From contig NZ_JACHGP010000009.1 in NCBI RefSeq assembly GCF_014202335.1, forward strand, positions 310,001-374,000: a stretch of DNA of 64,000 bases. Reading direction: 5' to 3'. Shown here piece by piece: positions 48,601 through 58,216 of this stretch. Position 1 is the first letter of the stretch. Every line of letters starts with the position of its first letter. The stretch comes from Mycobacterium sp. AZCC_0083 (GTDB lineage Bacteria > Actinomycetota > Actinomycetes > Mycobacteriales > Mycobacteriaceae). Under the pieces are notes generated by a model. The model did not search any database. It saw nothing but the letters and a program-made list of their open reading frames with translations, and had not been told where the DNA came from. The position numbers and the translations under genes were made by a program.

Positions 48601-50339
48601 GAGACGTCTCCCTTCGCAGTCAGGACGAAGCACTCCGCGACCGCGTGTGCGCACATCGCCAGCGACGTGGCGCCCGCATCGACGGTGCCGACGCTGCGTT
48701 CGGCCAGCGGACGAGCCCGACCGACCTTGGGCCGCAATTCCGCAGTGGCGCTGGCGGCGTCGGTGGCGACGTCGGCGGCCGACCGCCACGCCTGCTGCCA
48801 CGGCTCACCGGCCGCGACCCCGCGCTGCAACTCGTCGACGAACGGCAGCAGCGCATCGAGCATGGTCTTGTCCCCCGGCGCCGCGCCGCCGAGCCGAACC
48901 AGCGCGTCGTACCCGTCACGCATGCCTGCGCCGACCGCGTCCGAGTCCGGCCGGCCGGTGTCACCGAGCCGCGCACCCAGCGCGTTGAGCAGCGCACCCC
49001 ACAGCACGCCGGAGGTGCCGCCCGCCTTCGACGCCCACTCCTTGCCTGCTGCAGTGAGCACCGAACCCTGACCTGCGCCGTCCTGCACGGCTTTTGCGGC
49101 GGCATCACGCGCGGCAGCGGACCCCTTGACCATGCCGCGACCGTGGTCGCCGTCACCGGCGACGGCGTCGATGCGGCCCAGTTCGTCTTCGGCGTCGGCC
49201 AGCATCGCGGCCATCGCGTCCAGCGCCCTGGCGACGAGTGCTCCCCCGGAGCGGCCGTCGTCGTCGGCGAGTTCGGCCAGATGCGGTGTGACGACGGCTG
49301 CGTCGGCGGCATCGGTGCGGCGCTCACCCGAATCGGACGTGGCCGCAACGCCCTTGCGGTAGGCCGGGGTGTCGGCCGGTGCGGTCCAGTACTTCTCGAG
49401 TTCGTCGTCGAGCCACATCACGGTCAGCGAGCAGCCTGCCATGTCCAGGCTGGTGACCAGTTCACCGACCTCGGGTTCGACGATCTCGTAGTCACGTTCG
49501 CGGAGCAGGCGCGCCATCGTGCCCCACACCACGAACAGCTCCTCGTACTTGGTGCGGCCAAGACCGTTGAGGATCACCGCGATTCGCTTCGATGCGGTGG
49601 CTGGCCGGTCGTCGAGCACCCCGTCGACGAGCGTCACCGCCAGATCGGCGGCCGACGGCATCGGTTCGTCGGCCACTCCTGGCTCGCCGTGAATGCCGAG
49701 GCCGACGCCCATCTGATTGTCGGGGACGGTGAACAACGGATGGTCGGCGCCGGGCAGCGTGCAGCCGTCGAATGCGACACCCAAGGTCCGGGTGGCGGCA
49801 TTGGCGGCTTCCGCGACGCGGATGACACCCGCCAGGTCCAGCCCGTCCTCCGCGGCCGCGGATGCACATTTGAAGACGGTGAAATCGCCTGCGATGCCGC
49901 GCCGTTTGGCCTCCTCGCCCTTTGGCGCGCTGGCGATGTCGTCGGTGACGGCGAAGTAGTGCGCATCGATGCCCTCGCTGCGCAACTGGGTGACGGCAAG
50001 GCCGAAGTTCATCACGTCACCGGCATAGTTGCCAGTGGTGAGCAGCACTCCGGCGTCGCCGTGCGCGGCACGGGCCACCGACGCGGCATCCTCGGCCGAT
50101 GGCGAGGTGAAGATGTTGCCGACCACTGCACCATCGGCGAAGCCGGTTCCGACGGTTCCGCAGAACGCCGGGTAGTGCCCGGATCCGCCACCGATCACCA
50201 CGGCCACCTTGCCTGGCGGGGTCTCGCGTGCCCGGACCACTCCGCCGGGCACCCCGACGACGTAGGACGCGTTGGCGTCGAGGAATCCGGCGAGCATGTC
50301 CTCGGTGAACCGGGCGGGATCATCGAACAGCTTGGTCAT
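48597..50339 (-). CDS. lerK: DhaKL-type erythrulose kinase
   Basis: 580-residue ATP-dependent kinase fusing DhaK (about residues 1-330) and DhaL (about 370-580). The substrate-linking His is in [10 protein letters not shown], and the DhaL Mg2+-ATP motif is [11 protein letters not shown]. Members phosphorylate dihydroxyacetone, or L- or D-erythrulose in threitol/erythritol pathways (LerK, DerK). Placement in the operon with eltD-like dehydrogenase and an RpiB isomerase favours erythrulose. It overlaps the broken ATPase gene by four bases. Confidence 0.85.
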   Translation of the reverse strand: MTKLFDDPARFTEDMLAGFLDANASYVVGVPGGVVRARETPPGKVAVVIGGGSGHYPAFCGTVGTGFADGAVVGNIFTSPSAEDAASVARAAHGDAGVLLTTGNYAGDVMNFGLAVTQLRSEGIDAHYFAVTDDIASAPKGEEAKRRGIAGDFTVFKCASAAAEDGLDLAGVIRVAEAANAATRTLGVAFDGCTLPGADHPLFTVPDNQMGVGLGIHGEPGVADEPMPSAADLAVTLVDGVLDDRPATASKRIAVILNGLGRTKYEELFVVWGTMARLLRERDYEIVEPEVGELVTSLDMAGCSLTVMWLDDELEKYWTAPADTPAYRKGVAATSDSGERRTDAADAAVVTPHLAELADDDGRSGGALVARALDAMAAMLADAEDELGRIDAVAGDGDHGRGMVKGSAAARDAAAKAVQDGAGQGSVLTAAGKEWASKAGGTSGVLWGALLNALGARLGDTGRPDSDAVGAGMRDGYDALVRLGGAAPGDKTMLDALLPFVDELQRGVAAGEPWQQAWRSAADVATDAASATAELRPKVGRARPLAERSVGTVDAGATSLAMCAHAVAECFVLTAKGDVS

Positions 50340-51500
50340 CGGAGTCGCTCCCCCGTGTCGGTGTCGAACAGGTACACCCGCTCGGGCGGAGCGTTCACCA
50401 CGACCCGCCGTTCGGGCTCGTAGCTCTCCTGACCGGGTGTCTGCACGACGATGCCCTCCTCCACTCCGGCGACGGTGCTGGTGGCCAGCCCGAACTCGAG
50501 AAGGTGCTCGAAATAGGCCACGGTGGAGCGGATCCCGAGGCCGTGCCCGGTGGATAGCTCGCAGTCCTGCGGCCGGATCCCAACCGTGACCCTGGTGCCG
50601 TCGGCGATCCCGGTCGCCGCGGTCTCCAGAACGTCTGCACCCGAGCCGATCTCGACGCGCAGCCGGCCGTTCTCGGCCCGGACGGTTCCGCGCAGCACGT
50701 TGATCTGCGGCTCACCGACGAACTGGGCGACGAACAGGTTCGCGGGGTCGTCGAACACCTCGTCGGGGGTGCCGAACTGTTGCACCACCCCGGCGTCCAT
50801 CACCGCGAGCCGATCGGCCAGCGACAACGCCTCGACCTGGTCGTGGGTGACGACGATGGTGGTGTAGCCGAATTCGCGCTGCAGCACGCTTCAGTTCGCG
50901 ACGGACCCGTTGGCGTGCAGAGGCATCGAGGTGACTCAACGGCTCGTCGAGGAGCAGCACCGGGGGATTCCTGACCAGTGCCCGCGCCAGCGCGACGCGC
51001 TGCTTCTGACCGCTGGACAGGCCGGCGGGCCGCAGCTCGAGCAGGTCGTCCATCTCCAGTCGTTGGCTGATCGATCCGACCATCTGCTCGGCGCCCTTCA
51101 CCTTGCGCGCCTTCAGCCCGTACAGCAGATTCTCGCGGACCGACAATGGCGGGTATAGCGCGTAGCTCTCGAAGCCGACGCCGATGCCGCGCTTGGATGC
51201 GGGCAACTGCGAGACCTCCCGGTCGCCGATGCGGATCGATCCGCTGGTCACGGTCTCCAGGCCGGCGATCATCCGCAATGTGGTGGTCTTCCCGCAGCCG
51301 GACGGACCGAGCAGCGCGACCAGCTCGCCCGGTTCGATCGCCAGGTCGATGCCGTTGACTGCGGTGACGCTCTCCCTGCCGCGGGAGGCGTAGGTCTTCA
51401 CCAGGTCGGTCAGCGCCAGACTCTGCGCGGTGGTGGTGGCCGGGCGTTCGGCCGTGGTGGTCGCGCCAGGGGCAGGAGCGGAGCGACCGGGGGAATTCAT
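50336..51500 (-). pseudogene. ABC transporter ATPase, frameshifted
   Basis: Two frames form one ATPase. The first (start MNSPGRSAPAPG, ATG 51500) has Walker A GPSGCGKTTT, signature LSSGQKQRVALARALV and Walker B VLLLDEPLSHLDA. After RRELK the frame shifts: an extra base at about 50888 sends it into Arg-rich sequence, while the downstream frame restores VLQREFGYTTIVVTHDQVEALSLADR and the C-terminal OB/TOBE region. Removing one C restores a 388-codon gene. Either a recent mutation or a sequencing error. It belongs to the polyol ABC system; the intact ATPase at 51500 may compensate. Confidence 0.85.
51469..51496. repeat. Short dispersed repeat, copy 2
   Basis: GGGGCAGGAGCGGAGCGACC followed by GGGGGAATT, a variant of the 3812-3837 sequence. 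It lies inside the start of the frameshifted ATPase gene and supplies residues NSPGRSAPAPG. Confidence 0.5.
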
Positions 51501-52624
51501 CACAGGACGGCCTCCAGAGTGTTGTCGTCCGCACCCAACCGTGCGGTGTCACCGTCGCCCGCTGCGAAGACGTGAACGTCGTTGTCGGCGACCGTCATCG
51601 ACACCCGGGAACCCTCGCCGACGCCTTCGCGGCCCGACGACAGCACGATGAGTTGCTCACCTCCGACGTCCACCGTCAGCTCGATGTTGCGGCCGAGACG
51701 CTCGGCCAGCCGCACCGGGCCACTCAGCCGGGCCGACGTCGATTCCGCACCGACGACGTGGATGTCGCAGGGCCGCAGCCCCACCCGCACCCGGTCGCCC
51801 GTCGAGCGGCGGACATCGGCAGGCAACGGCAGGTCGAACGCGGCGGAGTCACTGCCCAACCGGATCCGGCCGTCGTCGACGACGCCGTCGAGGATGTTGA
51901 TCTCGGGCTGCCCGAGGGCACGCGCGACGAACGTGTCCGCGGGCCGACGCCAAATCTCCTCGGGCGTACCGATCTGTACGAGCGAGCCCTCCCGCAGGAC
52001 GGCGATCCGATCCCCGAGCGCCAGCGCCTCCTGGTAGTCATGGGTGACGTAGACCGTCGTGGTCTTCGACATCGCCCCGAGTTGCTTCAGCTCGGCGCGC
52101 ATCGCCGCCCGCAGTTTGGCGTCCAGGTGACTCAGTGGTTCGTCGAGCAGATAAACGTCCGCGGGCCGCACCAGCACGCGGCCAAGGGCCACCCGCTGCC
52201 GCTGCCCGTTGGACAGCTCCCGCGGAAAGCGCTTGAGCAGAGCGTTGATTCCGAGTGTCGTGGTCACCTGGTCGATCCGCTCGGCGCGTTGCGCATCGCT
52301 GAAACGCCCCGACCGCCCAGATCTCAATGGCGAGGCCAGGTTCTCGCTGACGGTCTTCTGCGGGTACAGCGCGTAGCTCTCGAAGGCCATCGCGACGTTG
52401 CGGTGGTACGGCTCGACCCTGGTGACGTCGTTGCCACCGATGGTCACCGTGCCTGCGTCGATGTCGACGAGGCCGGCGATCGACTTCAGCGTCGTCGTCT
52501 TGCCTGCGCCACTGGGGCCCAGGATGACGAAGAACTCGCCGTCGACGATGTCGACCGAGAGGTCGGTCACCGCCCTGGTCTTTCCGAAGGACTTGGACAG
52601 GCCCTTGAGCGATACGGTGGCCAT
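51500..52624 (-). CDS. ABC transporter ATPase (MalK/UgpC type)
   Basis: 374-residue ATPase. Walker A GPSGAGKTTT (residue 35), signature LSNGQRQRVALGRVLV, Walker B VYLLDEPLSHLDA, switch His in TVYVTHD and C-terminal TOBE domain are complete. It energises polyol uptake with the permeases at 52624 and 53519. Overlaps with both neighbours by one base (TGATG), so one polycistronic mRNA is likely. Confidence 0.93.
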   Translation of the reverse strand: MATVSLKGLSKSFGKTRAVTDLSVDIVDGEFFVILGPSGAGKTTTLKSIAGLVDIDAGTVTIGGNDVTRVEPYHRNVAMAFESYALYPQKTVSENLASPLRSGRSGRFSDAQRAERIDQVTTTLGINALLKRFPRELSNGQRQRVALGRVLVRPADVYLLDEPLSHLDAKLRAAMRAELKQLGAMSKTTTVYVTHDYQEALALGDRIAVLREGSLVQIGTPEEIWRRPADTFVARALGQPEINILDGVVDDGRIRLGSDSAAFDLPLPADVRRSTGDRVRVGLRPCDIHVVGAESTSARLSGPVRLAERLGRNIELTVDVGGEQLIVLSSGREGVGEGSRVSMTVADNDVHVFAAGDGDTARLGADDNTLEAVL

Positions 52625-53514
52625 CAGGCCTTCACCGCCCCGAATGACAGCCCCCGCACAAGGTATCTCTGGATGGTGAGGGCGAGGATCAGTGGCGGCA
52701 GCGCGGCGATGATCGCCGCGGCGGCCGTCAGGTTGTAGTACGCCTGCCCACCACCGCCGAGGAACTTGGTGATCGCGACGGTGACCGTGCCCGCGTTGCT
52801 ATCGGCCAGAATCAGCGGGAACACGTAGTTGTTCCAGGCGAAGATGAACGCCAGCAGCGCCGCAGCCGCGATGCCGGGACGCACGATCGGCAGCGCCACC
52901 ATCACGAATGCCCGCGTCCTGGTGTAGCCGTCCAGCAGCGCCGCCTGCTCCAGATCGGCTGGCAGGTCCTCGAAGTAGGACCGCAGGATCCACACCACCA
53001 ACGGCATGGTGACCAGCTGTAACACCCAGATCATGCCGACCTTGGTGTCGAACAACCCGATCTGGTTGTAGATCACGAAAAGCGGGACGATGACCATCAG
53101 CTCGGGCGCGAACCGGAACGACAACATCTGGAACATCAAGTCGTTGCTGCCCTTGTACTTCCAGCGGCCAGCCGCGTATGCGGCGGGAATGCCGATCACC
53201 AGCGAGACGATCACAGCGCCACCGCAGTTGAGCAGGCTGGTCAGCAGTGCGGCCTTGAAGTCGACGCTGGTCATCTGGGTGCCCTTGTCGGACAGCACCG
53301 TCGCGAAGTTCGACCAGGTCGGGCTGAACTGGAAGTAGGTGGTGGTCTGCTCCTCGGCGTTCTTCAGCGCAAGGATCACCATCCACGCAATGGGGAAGAG
53401 CGAGAACAGGAACCAGCCGATCAGACCGACGTCGGCGACCACCGATCCCAGCGACAGCCGCTTCTGGCCGGGCAGGAGTTCACTTCGGCCCGGCCTGAAT
53501 TTGGTGAGGTTCAT
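52624..53514 (-). CDS. ABC sugar permease, inner-membrane subunit 2
   Basis: 296-residue permease with six helices, carrying the EAA-type loop LPADLEQAALLDGYTRTRAF (cytoplasmic contact with the ATPase). Similarity is to MalG/UgpE-type sugar or polyol permeases. ATG at 53514 (MNLTKFRPGRSE); an upstream in-frame start exists. It pairs with the permease at 53519. Confidence 0.92.
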   Translation of the reverse strand: MNLTKFRPGRSELLPGQKRLSLGSVVADVGLIGWFLFSLFPIAWMVILALKNAEEQTTTYFQFSPTWSNFATVLSDKGTQMTSVDFKAALLTSLLNCGGAVIVSLVIGIPAAYAAGRWKYKGSNDLMFQMLSFRFAPELMVIVPLFVIYNQIGLFDTKVGMIWVLQLVTMPLVVWILRSYFEDLPADLEQAALLDGYTRTRAFVMVALPIVRPGIAAAALLAFIFAWNNYVFPLILADSNAGTVTVAITKFLGGGGQAYYNLTAAAAIIAALPPLILALTIQRYLVRGLSFGAVKA

Positions 53515-53518
53515 GGTC

Positions 53519-54475
53519 TTAGGACTCCGCTCCCGCAGCGCGGCGCTGCGCCTTTCCGAGCACGCTGACCAGGTAGCGCGCGGTGATGAACACGATGATC
53601 CAGAGCAGCAGCATGTAGGTGCTGCCACGGGAGTAGTCGAGGTTGATGATCGAGTCCTCGAACGCGCCGATCTGCAGCGTCCGGGTGGCCACCCCCGGGC
53701 CGCCGGCCGTGAGCACGTAGATGTGGTCGAAGACCTTGAGGTTGTCCATGAATCGGAAGATCACCGCGACCAGGATGTAGGGCCACAACATCGGCAGCAT
53801 CAGCTTGCGGAACATGTAGAACCAGCTGGCACCGTCGACCTCCGAGGCCTCGAACGGCTCCTTGGGCAGGGACCGGATACCGGCCAGCACCAGGATCGCC
53901 ACGAACGGCGTGAAGATCCACAGGTCCACCAGGATCACCGAGAACAGCGCGGTGCTGCTGGACAGCCAGTCGAACGTGTTGCCAAGCCCCAGAACGTGAT
54001 TGAGGATCCCGAACTGCGGATTGAACATCAGCTTCCAGATGACGCCGGCGATCACCGGTGCGATCATCAGCGGCAGGATCAGAACCTTCTCGAAGATCTT
54101 GCCGATGAACGACGAGCGGTTGAGCAACAGCGCCAGGCCGACGCCGAGCGTCGTCTCCACCGCAGTGGCGACGACGGCGAAGATGGCCGTGGTCCGCACG
54201 CTCGACCAGAAGACCTGATCGCCGAGGACCGACTTGAAGTTGTCGAACCAGACGAAGTGCGGGTTCGGGTTGACCGCCGCATAATTCAGGAAGGCGTAGT
54301 ACGCACCGACCACGAACGGGTAGAGGATGCCGATGACGATTACCAGCGCGGGGATCGACAGTAGGTAGGGCCGCAGTTTGCGCCGCCACGTGGGGATCTC
54401 GGGTAGCACACGGCTCGGCGCCTTGGCAGGTTGCTCCGGTCTGGTCGCCTGCGCCTTGGGTGTCTGCGTTGTCAT
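53519..54475 (-). CDS. ABC sugar permease, inner-membrane subunit 1
   Basis: 318-residue permease of the MalF/UgpA type, six to seven helices, with the EAA loop LPKEPFEASEVDGASWFYMFRKLMLP. Cytoplasmic Pro/Thr-rich start precedes the first helix. It lies between the binding protein and permease 2. Confidence 0.92.
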   Translation of the reverse strand: MTTQTPKAQATRPEQPAKAPSRVLPEIPTWRRKLRPYLLSIPALVIVIGILYPFVVGAYYAFLNYAAVNPNPHFVWFDNFKSVLGDQVFWSSVRTTAIFAVVATAVETTLGVGLALLLNRSSFIGKIFEKVLILPLMIAPVIAGVIWKLMFNPQFGILNHVLGLGNTFDWLSSSTALFSVILVDLWIFTPFVAILVLAGIRSLPKEPFEASEVDGASWFYMFRKLMLPMLWPYILVAVIFRFMDNLKVFDHIYVLTAGGPGVATRTLQIGAFEDSIINLDYSRGSTYMLLLWIIVFITARYLVSVLGKAQRRAAGAES

Positions 54476-54489
54476 GTATGCCAGAGCTC

Positions 54490-55920
54490 CTAGAGGTTGA
54501 CCTTGGAGGTGTTGGTCTTGGCGAGGCTGCGCAACCGCGACGCGGCGTCGTCACCGCCGTAGATGTCCTGCAAGGCGACGGCCCAGTTCTGGGTCGTGTC
54601 GAAGAACTTCTTCTGCGGGGTGAACTGGATCTTCGAGGACCCGATGACGGTTTCGAAGGCCTCGAGATAGCCGAACTGATCGGCGGCCACCCGCTTGAAG
54701 GTGGTGTCGAACACCGACTTTCGCACCGGATCTGCGTAGGTGCCGCCCTCGACGGCCTTGTTCATCGACTCCTTGCCGGTCGCCCACTGGATGAACAACC
54801 AGGCAGGCAGCTTGTTCCGGGAGTTGGCGCTCATCGCCCAGCTCCAGGTCCACAGGTTGGTCTTGTAGTTGCCGTCCGACCCCGCCGGTCCGGCGTACCA
54901 GCCGAGATTCCCGGCTTCCTTGCTAGCACCTGGCTTGTTCTTCGGGTAGGTGGCGCTATCGGCGTCGAAGACCATCATCGCCTTGCCGTCGCCGAGATCG
55001 CCCGTGGCATTGGGATAGTCGTAGGTCGTCCACGACGTCGGCCCGGCCCTGTGCTGCATGTCGATCCACTTCTTGGTGAAGTCGATCGCCGTGTCGCTGT
55101 CCATCTCTGCGATCAGGTCGGAGCCGTTGAACGTGTAGTCGACCGCCCCCGACCGGCTGTACTGCGTCATGAAGCCGGGGTGGATCGTGGCCCACGACTT
55201 CGATCCGCGGGTGGAGATGCCGTACCGATTCTCCGAGCGGTCGGTCAGGTCGACCGCGAGCTGAATGAAGTCGTCGAAGTTGTTCGGCAGCTTGGTGATG
55301 CCGCGCTGATCGAAGTAGGCCTTGTTGTAGGCGACGACGTTGTTCTCGAAACCCCAAGGGATGGCCCACTGCCCGCCGGTGCCCAACGGGTTGCCCGTGA
55401 CGAAGTCCCAGCGGGTCGAGGTCCGAAGGCCGTCGAAGATGTCCTCGAAGTCGTACTCGGCGTTGGTGGCCGAACTGTTCTGCAGCCACGGGTTGAGATC
55501 CTCGATCCACCCTGGCGGACCGTACTGCCAGATGAAGTAGGCGCCGAGCATGAACGCGTCGTGCTTACCGGACCCACCGGCGAGCTCGGTGTTCAGCTTG
55601 GTGAAGTAGTCGGCCTCCGGCACCAGGTCGACGTTGACCTTGATGCCGGTGAGGTCGGTGAACTCGGCAAGCAGCGGCTGGTACGACAGCTGATACGGGT
55701 GCGGGGTCTGCAGGATGTTGATGGTCTGCCCGGACGCCTTCTTCCAGTCGAACCCACCGCTGACCGCGGAGGACCCGTTCGGGGCGCTGGGCTTGCCGCC
55801 GACGCCGCAGGCGCTGAGCACCGGCAGGCTCGCCGCGGCGGCACCGGCAACGCCCAACGCCGCCAACATGTTCCGCCGCGACATCTGCGGGCCCCTTGCG
55901 GGAACTCGGTCAACACTCAT
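54490..55920 (-). CDS. Polyol ABC transporter substrate-binding lipoprotein
   Basis: 476-residue extracytoplasmic binding protein. The signal has a twin-arginine motif (SRRNMLAALGVAGAAAASLPVLSAC) and lipobox LSAC, so a Tat-exported lipoprotein. Family 1 solute-binding (SBP_bac_1) pattern: PYQLSYQPLLAEFTDLTGIKVNVDLV. A start at 55884 with AAGGGG upstream removes the first 12 residues. It is next to the eltD gene and probably binds erythritol or threitol. Confidence 0.9.
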   Translation of the reverse strand: MSVDRVPARGPQMSRRNMLAALGVAGAAAASLPVLSACGVGGKPSAPNGSSAVSGGFDWKKASGQTINILQTPHPYQLSYQPLLAEFTDLTGIKVNVDLVPEADYFTKLNTELAGGSGKHDAFMLGAYFIWQYGPPGWIEDLNPWLQNSSATNAEYDFEDIFDGLRTSTRWDFVTGNPLGTGGQWAIPWGFENNVVAYNKAYFDQRGITKLPNNFDDFIQLAVDLTDRSENRYGISTRGSKSWATIHPGFMTQYSRSGAVDYTFNGSDLIAEMDSDTAIDFTKKWIDMQHRAGPTSWTTYDYPNATGDLGDGKAMMVFDADSATYPKNKPGASKEAGNLGWYAGPAGSDGNYKTNLWTWSWAMSANSRNKLPAWLFIQWATGKESMNKAVEGGTYADPVRKSVFDTTFKRVAADQFGYLEAFETVIGSSKIQFTPQKKFFDTTQNWAVALQDIYGGDDAASRLRSLAKTNTSKVNL

Positions 55921-55948
55921 CTTCGACGACGTCCTTAGTTCGGATGGG

Positions 55949-57037
55949 TCAGGCGGGGATCAGGGAGACCTTCACCGATTCCTTGCCACTGGCGACGAGG
56001 TCCAGACCCTTCTGGAAGTCGCTCAGTGGTAGCTGGTGGGTGCAGATCTGGTCCATCGGCAGGACACCGGATTCGATCATCCGGATCGCAGCGGGCCAGC
56101 AGTACGGGCCGAGGTGGGCTCCGAGGACGTCGAGTTCCTTGTCGTCGCTGATGATGCTCCAGTCGACGGTGACGTCGCTTCCGAAGACGCCGTACTCGAC
56201 GTAGCGGCCGAGCTTGCGCAGCGCGTTGAGGCCCTGCGGTACCGCCGACGGGTGTCCGGTGCCCTCGAGGTAGACATCGGCGCCGTATCCGTCGGTCAGG
56301 CCCTTGATGATCGCCACCGCATCCTGTTCGGCGATGTTGATGGCGATGCCGGCGCCACACTTCTTGGCCAGCTCGAGCTTCTCCGGCGCCATGTCGAGCG
56401 CGATGACGTGCATCGGGTTCTTGGCGCGAGCGCCGGCGATCATGCCGAGGCCGATGGGCCCGCAACCCGCCACCACGACGGTGTCCTCGAACGTGATCTG
56501 CGCCCGCTCGACGGCGTGTAGCGAGCAGGACAGCGGTTCGACGAAGGCCGCGTGGGCGGGCGGGATGTCCCCGGAGATCTTGTGCACCAATGCTTCTACG
56601 GGATAGGTCATGTACGTGGCCATGGCGCCGGGCGTCCGGCGCTTGAAGCCGTAGAGATCGTGCGGTTGGCACATGTGGTACTGGCCGCGCTTGCAGAAGC
56701 GGCACTCCCAGCAGGGCACGATCTGCTCGGACGTCACGCGGTCACCGACGGCGATGCCCCACCTGTCCGCGGCCGCGTCGTCGAGTTCGACTACGCGGCC
56801 GACGAATTCGTGTCCGGGGATCACCATCGTCTCGGTCCAGGCCGGGCGGTTCTCGTCGCCCCAGAACTTGGCGGCACCGTGGTAGCACTTCAGGTCGCTG
56901 GCGCAGATGCCGACGGCCTCAACCCGTACGAGCGCCTCGCCTGGCTTGCGTTGGGGAACGGCTACCTCTTCGAGGCGGTAGTCGTTCGGTCCGTGGACGA
57001 CGACGGCCTGCATCTTCTCGGGGATCTGATCGGTCAT
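55949..57037 (-). CDS. eltD: Erythritol/L-threitol dehydrogenase (zinc MDR)
   Basis: 362-residue medium-chain alcohol dehydrogenase. Zinc residues appear in GICASDLKCYHG and GHEFVGRVVE, structural zinc in CWECRFCKRGQYHMC, NAD motif VVAGCGPIGLGMIAG. Nearly all the sequence resembles M. smegmatis EltD, which oxidises erythritol and L-threitol to L-erythrulose (recalled, not searched). ATG at 57037 has AAGGAG six bases before it; a second ATG one codon upstream is possible. First gene of the minus-strand operon. Confidence 0.93.
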   Translation of the reverse strand: MTDQIPEKMQAVVVHGPNDYRLEEVAVPQRKPGEALVRVEAVGICASDLKCYHGAAKFWGDENRPAWTETMVIPGHEFVGRVVELDDAAADRWGIAVGDRVTSEQIVPCWECRFCKRGQYHMCQPHDLYGFKRRTPGAMATYMTYPVEALVHKISGDIPPAHAAFVEPLSCSLHAVERAQITFEDTVVVAGCGPIGLGMIAGARAKNPMHVIALDMAPEKLELAKKCGAGIAINIAEQDAVAIIKGLTDGYGADVYLEGTGHPSAVPQGLNALRKLGRYVEYGVFGSDVTVDWSIISDDKELDVLGAHLGPYCWPAAIRMIESGVLPMDQICTHQLPLSDFQKGLDLVASGKESVKVSLIPA

Positions 57038-57079
57038 CATCGGCTCCTTCTCGTGTGGCTGGGGTCACAGTATCGAGCT

Positions 57080-57138
57080 CCTGCACATTTGTCCAGAACG
57101 ATTGTTCACAAAGATTCTCTCCAGAACATATGTGCAGG
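57080..57138. promoter_or_regulatory. SorC-type operator between eltD and the regulator
   Basis: CCTGCACATTTGT (57080-57092) and ACATATGTGCAGG (57126-57138) form an inverted repeat with a 33-bp gap. Direct copies of CCAGAAC at 57093 and 57121, and GAAC-GATT-GTTC at 57096-57107, lie within. It sits in the only divergent promoter of the locus. Confidence 0.6.
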
Positions 57139-57166
57139 GTCGATTTTTCGGTGCCATACTCGGCTC

Positions 57167-58213
57167 ATGCCCCGGTCGGCCCAGAACACCCCGCTGAACC
57201 AGCTCGGTGCCAGTACTGCGGCCACCGCGTCACCCGATGGCGAGGGCAGCCACTTTCCGGCATCGCTGCTGTACACCGCGGCGCGGCTGTACTACGAGGA
57301 CGAGGCCACCCAGGCCGAGGTGGCCGAGCAGCTCGGCACCAGCCGCGCCACCGTGAGCCGGTTGCTGTCCGAGGCGAAGCGGCAGGGCATCGTGCGCATC
57401 GAGGTGGTGCCGCCCGAGGAGGCACGCCCTGACGATCTCGCCGATCGGCTGGCCCGCGCGCTCAGTCTGACCTCGGTGTACCTCAGTCCCCCGCTGCCCG
57501 CTCCCGGCACGGGCCGCACCGTCGTCGACGTGATGGGCCGCGTGCTGGCACCCGCAGTCGGCCGCGCCCTGAGCGAAGCGGGTCTGTTGCCCGGCGACGT
57601 GCTACTGGTGTCGTCGGGGCGCACGGTGTACGAGGTCGCACAGTTCGACCTGACTCCGCTACCCGGGGTCGTGGTCGCGCCGACGGTCGGCGGGAACGAC
57701 CAGCCGGAAGACTGGTACCAGACCAACGAGATCACCCGACTGGTCGCCAATCGTGTTGGCGGGCGGGCCAACTATCTCTTCGCCCCCGCCCTTCCCGGCG
57801 AAGAGCTGTACCAGTCACTGCTCAACGATCCGAGCATCCAACGGGTCCTGCACCTGTGGCCGCAGGCCCGGTGCGTGCTCATGGGCATCGGCGCCCCGCC
57901 ACTGTCGCGCTCGGACATCCCGCGGTTCGTGCCGACCGGATCGACGTCGCTTCGCGCTGCGGTCGGGGACGTGTGCTCCCGGTTCTACGACCGCGACGGC
58001 GCACCGGTCGACTTCGAGGGAGCGGAACGCCTCATCGCCGTCGAACTCGATGCGCTGCAGCACATCCCGGTGACCATCGCCGTCGCCGTCGGCAAGGAGA
58101 AGATCGATTCGATCGTCGCAGGCGCCCGCGGCGGTTACTTCACCCACCTCGTCACCGATCCCGCGACGGCCACCGAGATCCTGGCCAGCGGGACCCTCGA
58201 CGCACGTGCGTGA
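57167..58213 (+). CDS. SorC/DeoR-type sugar-binding transcriptional regulator
   Basis: 348-residue SorC regulator: N-terminal HTH (YYEDEATQAEVAEQLGTSRATVSRLLSEAKRQGIVRI, about 40-75) and C-terminal sugar-phosphate domain (VDVMGRVLAP, GRTVYEVAQFDL, VGGNDQPEDWYQTNEITRLVA). Ligand is likely a phosphorylated pathway intermediate. It is divergent from eltD and convergent with the FGGY kinase (3-bp gap). ATG at 57167 follows the inverted-repeat promoter region. Confidence 0.9.
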   Translation: MPRSAQNTPLNQLGASTAATASPDGEGSHFPASLLYTAARLYYEDEATQAEVAEQLGTSRATVSRLLSEAKRQGIVRIEVVPPEEARPDDLADRLARALSLTSVYLSPPLPAPGTGRTVVDVMGRVLAPAVGRALSEAGLLPGDVLLVSSGRTVYEVAQFDLTPLPGVVVAPTVGGNDQPEDWYQTNEITRLVANRVGGRANYLFAPALPGEELYQSLLNDPSIQRVLHLWPQARCVLMGIGAPPLSRSDIPRFVPTGSTSLRAAVGDVCSRFYDRDGAPVDFEGAERLIAVELDALQHIPVTIAVAVGKEKIDSIVAGARGGYFTHLVTDPATATEILASGTLDARA

Positions 58214-58216
58214 CGG

